Program-made: the position numbers and the translations under genes
Source of the DNA: Flavobacteriales bacterium
Lineage (GTDB): Bacteria > Bacteroidota > Bacteroidia > Flavobacteriales_D > Sanyastnellaceae
NCBI GenBank assembly: GCA_030728235.1
Contig: JANRAA010000028.1
Coordinates: 1 to 8,485 of the forward strand
DNA length: 8,485 nucleotides
Direction: 5' to 3'
Notes under the pieces: model-generated
The model's input: the letters and a program-made list of their open reading frames with translations, nothing else
The model's database searches: none
What the model was told of the DNA's origin: nothing
Part shown: piece after piece, positions 6,403 to 8,485 of the stretch
How positions within the stretch are numbered: position 1 is the first letter of the stretch
Layout: each line of letters starts with the position of its first letter

Positions 6403-7410
6403 CTAATTCAGCTTGCTAACAAAAGGTAAAAAAGATGACCTTTTGGTGTGAAAGTAAAACTTCAATCGGTTCAAAGGTGTCCGCTTGTGCATGGGCAAAA
6501 GGTTCGCCACAGCGTGGCGGATGTCGGTAAATTTGAACTCAAACCCCAGTTTAAGTGCGGCGGTAGGGACCACATTCCGACTTTTCAGAATCAACTCCGC
6601 CTCTGTTCCTTTCAGTCGCGCTCCAAGATGCACCAACGCGGTTGGAATGTTTATGCGAATGCGTCGGCCAATGTGTTTACGGATTGCAGCAAAGAAATCG
6701 ATTAAAGGCAGCGGATGTGGTGAAGAAGCATTAAACGTACCCACCCATTCATCTTCAAATGCCGTGAGCACCATGTTGCAGAAGTCGTCTTCATGAATCC
6801 ACGATACACGCTGATCTCCAGGCCCCCATTTGCCGCCCATACCCAGACAAGCGAAGCGCGCCAATTCAGAAAACACACCACCATCGTGACTTAAAAAAAA
6901 CGCAGTTCTAAACACCACCTTTCGCGTTGTTGGAAGCGGTATTTCATTGAACGTGCTCTCCCAAATCTTGCATACTTCGACGCTGAAACCAGAGCCAATG
7001 TCGCCATCTTCGCCGTTCACTTTTTCACGAGCGTCAGCATATATCGTAGCACTTGCTAAGTTGATCCAGCATTTTGGAGGGTGGTGAGCAGCTATTGCCG
7101 CAGCTCCGAGTGCCAACGTAGCATTGACACGCGAATCGATGATCTCGGCTTTTGCTTTTTCCGTGTATCGGCAGTTGACAGATTTCCCAACCAGATTGAT
7201 CAGCAAATCGGACCCGTTTATTGCTTCGAACCACGGACCCGCATGACGAGCATCCCAATGAATGTACTCCACCCCTTGAGCAAAAGCACTTGTCCCACGT
7301 GTGAGGACTTTCACATCCGCGCCGCGAGCGCGAAAGAAAGCTATGAGCGTTTTACCAATGACACCCGTGCCACCCGCTAAAACCACTTTAAGTTTATTCT
7401 TACTTTTCAT
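6403..7410 (-). CDS. TIGR01777/YfcH-like NAD(P)-binding epimerase-type protein
   Basis: This 335-residue protein is an atypical short-chain dehydrogenase with an N-terminal Rossmann fold (GGTGVIG at 13-19) and the family blocks NLVGKSVNCRYTEKAKAEI (72-90), SRVNAT (93-98), ASATIYAD (119-126) and FSVEVCKIWE (142-151). It ends with the DUF1731-type region (about 253-305: GTEAELILKSRNVVPTAAL then LGFEF). These proteins resemble sugar-nucleotide epimerases, but their substrate is unknown. No canonical YxxxK pair is seen near K148 (the place four before it is V144). I take this as usual for the atypical group, so catalysis is uncertain. After the conserved domain comes an unusual basic tail of about 30 residues (306-335). 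The gene follows the small membrane protein gene by 43 nt, and a copy of the regulator's palindrome lies 3-20 nt before its ATG, which points to control by the nearby GbsR/MarR protein. Confidence 0.9.
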   Translation of the reverse strand: MKSKNKLKVVLAGGTGVIGKTLIAFFRARGADVKVLTRGTSAFAQGVEYIHWDARHAGPWFEAINGSDLLINLVGKSVNCRYTEKAKAEIIDSRVNATLALGAAAIAAHHPPKCWINLASATIYADAREKVNGEDGDIGSGFSVEVCKIWESTFNEIPLPTTRKVVFRTAFFLSHDGGVFSELARFACLGMGGKWGPGDQRVSWIHEDDFCNMVLTAFEDEWVGTFNASSPHPLPLIDFFAAIRKHIGRRIRINIPTALVHLGARLKGTEAELILKSRNVVPTAALKLGFEFKFTDIRHAVANLLPMHKRTPLNRLKFYFHTKRSSFLPFVSKLN

Positions 7411-7412
7411 AT

Positions 7413-7430
7413 TTTCAATATTTTGTGAAA
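7413..7430. promoter_or_regulatory. Candidate operator before the epimerase gene
   Basis: TTTCA-N8-TGAAA with spacer ATATTTTG, lying directly before the epimerase ATG. It matches the palindrome before the regulator gene (8346-8367) in arm sequence, spacer length and most spacer bases. Binding here would block transcription or translation start of the epimerase gene. Confidence 0.5.
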
Positions 7431-7453
7431 CTTTCGATTAAAAAAATTAGCCA

Positions 7454-7801
7454 CTATTCCCGCGTCGCCACAACAGGTATGGCGAGAGAAAAAACCGCAA
7501 GCAGGCACGGGATGAGGATAAAAACAATCCAGTTTTCATCGAAGCCACCGTCGAACGCGTGAACAAAAGCTGCAAAGAGGAAGTAAAGCAGCACTGCGAT
7601 CCAATAGCCATAGATCATTTTGCGGACAACAGGTGTCGACTTCTTCACCTGACGAAGCGAGAATAAATTGACGATGATTTGCAGCACCCCAATTAGAAAT
7701 TGGACAAAAAGGAATGCGATTAAATCAAACGCACAGAGCATCCAGATGACCATTGCAACGCCCTGGATCCATAGTGAGGCTGGGAAAAAACCACTTTTCA
7801 T
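7454..7801 (-). CDS. Small four-helix membrane protein, unknown function
   Basis: A 115-residue protein that is mostly hydrophobic, with likely membrane helices at about 10-27, 28-46, 63-82 and 91-111. A short basic loop (50-61, with RQVKK) and an acidic loop (84-90) separate the pairs. I recognise no domain or catalytic motif. The ATG at 7801 is 5 nt after the stop of the regulator gene, so the two are almost certainly co-transcribed and probably translationally coupled. Starting further upstream would need a TTG at 7846 and 38 bases of overlap with the regulator gene, which is less likely. Context suggests a membrane partner or target of the GbsR/MarR regulator, but function cannot be given. 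Confidence 0.75.
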   Translation of the reverse strand: MKSGFFPASLWIQGVAMVIWMLCAFDLIAFLFVQFLIGVLQIIVNLFSLRQVKKSTPVVRKMIYGYWIAVLLYFLFAAFVHAFDGGFDENWIVFILIPCLLAVFSLAIPVVATRE

Positions 7802-7806
7802 ACTTG

Positions 7807-8319
7807 TTATTTTATAAGCACCCGAGCGAGCAACGACGTAAACCAATTCTCATCTGCGGTTGCGAGTTTATTCAATAATCCATCTACCCTGCCGGCAAAA
7901 TCTTCAATCTCCTCCATTTGTCCTTTGAACTGGGCAATCTCTTTTTTATCACCTGTCTCCGGATCGATGTCTTTTACCTGAGAAAGTGCCGACATGATGG
8001 GTTCGAGCTCCCTTTTTCTGCGCTCTTTGGCGATGCGCATGGCTACTTTCCACAAATCTTTCTCCGCTAGGAAGTACTCACGACGTTCGCCCAGTTTCAC
8101 TTTCTTCTCGATCAATCCCCAGTCGATTAAGGCACGCAACGACATGTTGGCATTGCCGCGAGAGATGTTCAAGGCTTCCATGACATCTTCTGCCGAAATG
8201 GGATCATGCGTGATCAATAAGAGCGCGTGTACTTGTGCCATGGTGCGACTTACACCCCAGCTTGAGCCGAGTGATCCCCAGCTATTTATGAATTGTTCTT
8301 TTGCTTCGTTGAATTCCAT
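7807..8319 (-). CDS. GbsR/MarR-family winged-helix transcriptional regulator
   Basis: This 170-residue cytoplasmic protein begins with the family pattern GSSWGVSRTMAQVHALLL (18-35). A winged helix-turn-helix follows: SAEDVMEALNIS (42-53), a recognition helix at about 54-67 (RGNANMSLRALIDW), and a wing at about 74-84 (VKLGERREYF). The remainder (about 86-170) is helical and charged, fitting a dimerisation region. The family includes GbsR of Bacillus, a repressor of glycine-betaine synthesis; here the ligand is unknown. Its gene is preceded by a palindrome that overlaps the probable -33 element, a standard autorepression layout, and a second copy lies before the epimerase gene. Co-transcription with the small membrane protein is very likely from the 5-nt gap. 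Confidence 0.9.
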   Translation of the reverse strand: MEFNEAKEQFINSWGSLGSSWGVSRTMAQVHALLLITHDPISAEDVMEALNISRGNANMSLRALIDWGLIEKKVKLGERREYFLAEKDLWKVAMRIAKERRKRELEPIMSALSQVKDIDPETGDKKEIAQFKGQMEEIEDFAGRVDGLLNKLATADENWFTSLLARVLIK

Positions 8320-8323
8320 ACCA

Positions 8324-8353
8324 CGAAGATAAAAACAATTTCTGTACTTTCAA
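8324..8353 (-). promoter_or_regulatory. Promoter of the GbsR/MarR gene (TTG-N19-TATCTTCG)
   Basis: On the minus strand TTG (8353-8351) is followed after 19 nt by TATCTTCG (8331-8324), one base off TAnnTTTG. The -7 box ends 4 nt before ATG. The -33 TTG lies inside the palindrome at 8346-8367, so a bound regulator would cover the promoter. Confidence 0.5.
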
Positions 8354-8367
8354 TTATTTGTGAAAGT
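8346..8367. promoter_or_regulatory. Palindromic operator candidate, regulator gene
   Basis: ACTTTCA-N8-TGAAAGT is a perfect 7-bp inverted repeat with spacer ATTATTTG. Its last base is also the first base of the neighbouring gene's stop codon (8367-8369). The same core, TTTCA-N8-TGAAA, occurs before the epimerase gene. Size and symmetry suit a MarR-type dimer. Confidence 0.6.
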
Positions 8368-8485
8368 TATTTTTCGGTGTACCGCTTTACGTCTATTTCT
8401 GGAGGAAGGGGTGTACCCTCAGCGAGATAATTGATAAACGCTGAAACCGCGCTAGCGACAATCAAGACCCCACGGGTGCCCAATC
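8367..8485 (-). CDS. C-terminal end of a probable FAD-dependent oxidoreductase (partial)
   Basis: An open frame enters from the right edge and ends at TAA (8369-8367) after 38 visible codons. It begins LGTRGVLIVASAV, continues INYLAEGTPLPPEIDVKRY and ends TEK. A G(S/T)RG motif, then a small-residue helix, then a G-x-PLP-x-E segment and a final RY/RF resembles the C-terminus of DAO-type FAD oxidoreductases such as the oxidase part of MnmC. That likeness is from memory of the family pattern, and the fragment is short, so the product name is tentative; that it is a real gene end is better supported. It lies 47 nt before the regulator gene on the same strand. Confidence 0.5.
   Translation of the reverse strand, partial: LGTRGVLIVASAVSAFINYLAEGTPLPPEIDVKRYTEK

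Noticed and set aside
7802..7846. TTG start extending the small membrane protein by 15 residues
   Set aside because: It would overlap the regulator gene by 40 nt; the ATG at 7801, just after the regulator stop, has the same junction as another gene pair in the window.
1..8485. Mobile elements, CRISPR arrays, tRNA or rRNA genes
   Set aside because: No transposase, integrase, spaced direct repeats or tRNA-like cloverleaf was seen in any stretch; nearly all DNA is covered by ordinary chromosomal genes.

Overview
The window reads as a chromosomal segment of a Bacteroidota bacterium, most likely a flavobacterium-like lineage. The reasons are the gene families present (a GbsR/MarR regulator near a TIGR01777 epimerase, a HAMP-SpoIIE phosphatase, an FtnA-type ferritin), start regions that mostly lack Shine-Dalgarno sequences, and -7 boxes resembling the Bacteroidota consensus TAnnTTTG with TTG/TTTG about 19-20 nt upstream. 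No mobile element, CRISPR array, tRNA or rRNA was seen. All genes but one lie on the minus strand.

Left part (1-2491): a ClC-family anion channel or transporter on the minus strand runs off the left edge. A 298-bp divergent intergenic region follows. It holds a strong hairpin terminator that belongs to no visible gene and a 40-nt imperfect palindrome. Next is a plus-strand tandem universal stress protein, which meets the following minus-strand gene with no spacer; the two stop codons share the palindrome TGATCA.

Centre (2492-5711): a tightly packed minus-strand operon encodes, in order of transcription, a periplasmic YfiR-like protein, an exported TPR-like protein and a membrane-anchored HAMP-SpoIIE (PP2C) phosphatase. 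The first two overlap by 16 nt and the last two are 5 nt apart. YfiR proteins are known as periplasmic repressors of HAMP-containing diguanylate cyclases. Here the only HAMP protein is a phosphatase, so this looks like an envelope-sensing module with a different output, which is the most interesting system in the window.

Right part (5827-8485): a complete ferritin with its own terminator is followed by a minus-strand cluster of a GbsR/MarR-type regulator, a four-helix membrane protein and a TIGR01777/YfcH-like sugar-nucleotide-epimerase-type protein. The last 38 codons of a probable FAD-dependent oxidoreductase enter from the right edge. A palindrome with TTTCA-N8-TGAAA core arms lies in front of both the regulator and the epimerase, which suggests autoregulation and a small regulon. 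Three unrelated genes (ClC, ferritin, regulator) have a -7-like box ending exactly 4 nt before ATG, which predicts leaderless or nearly leaderless mRNAs.
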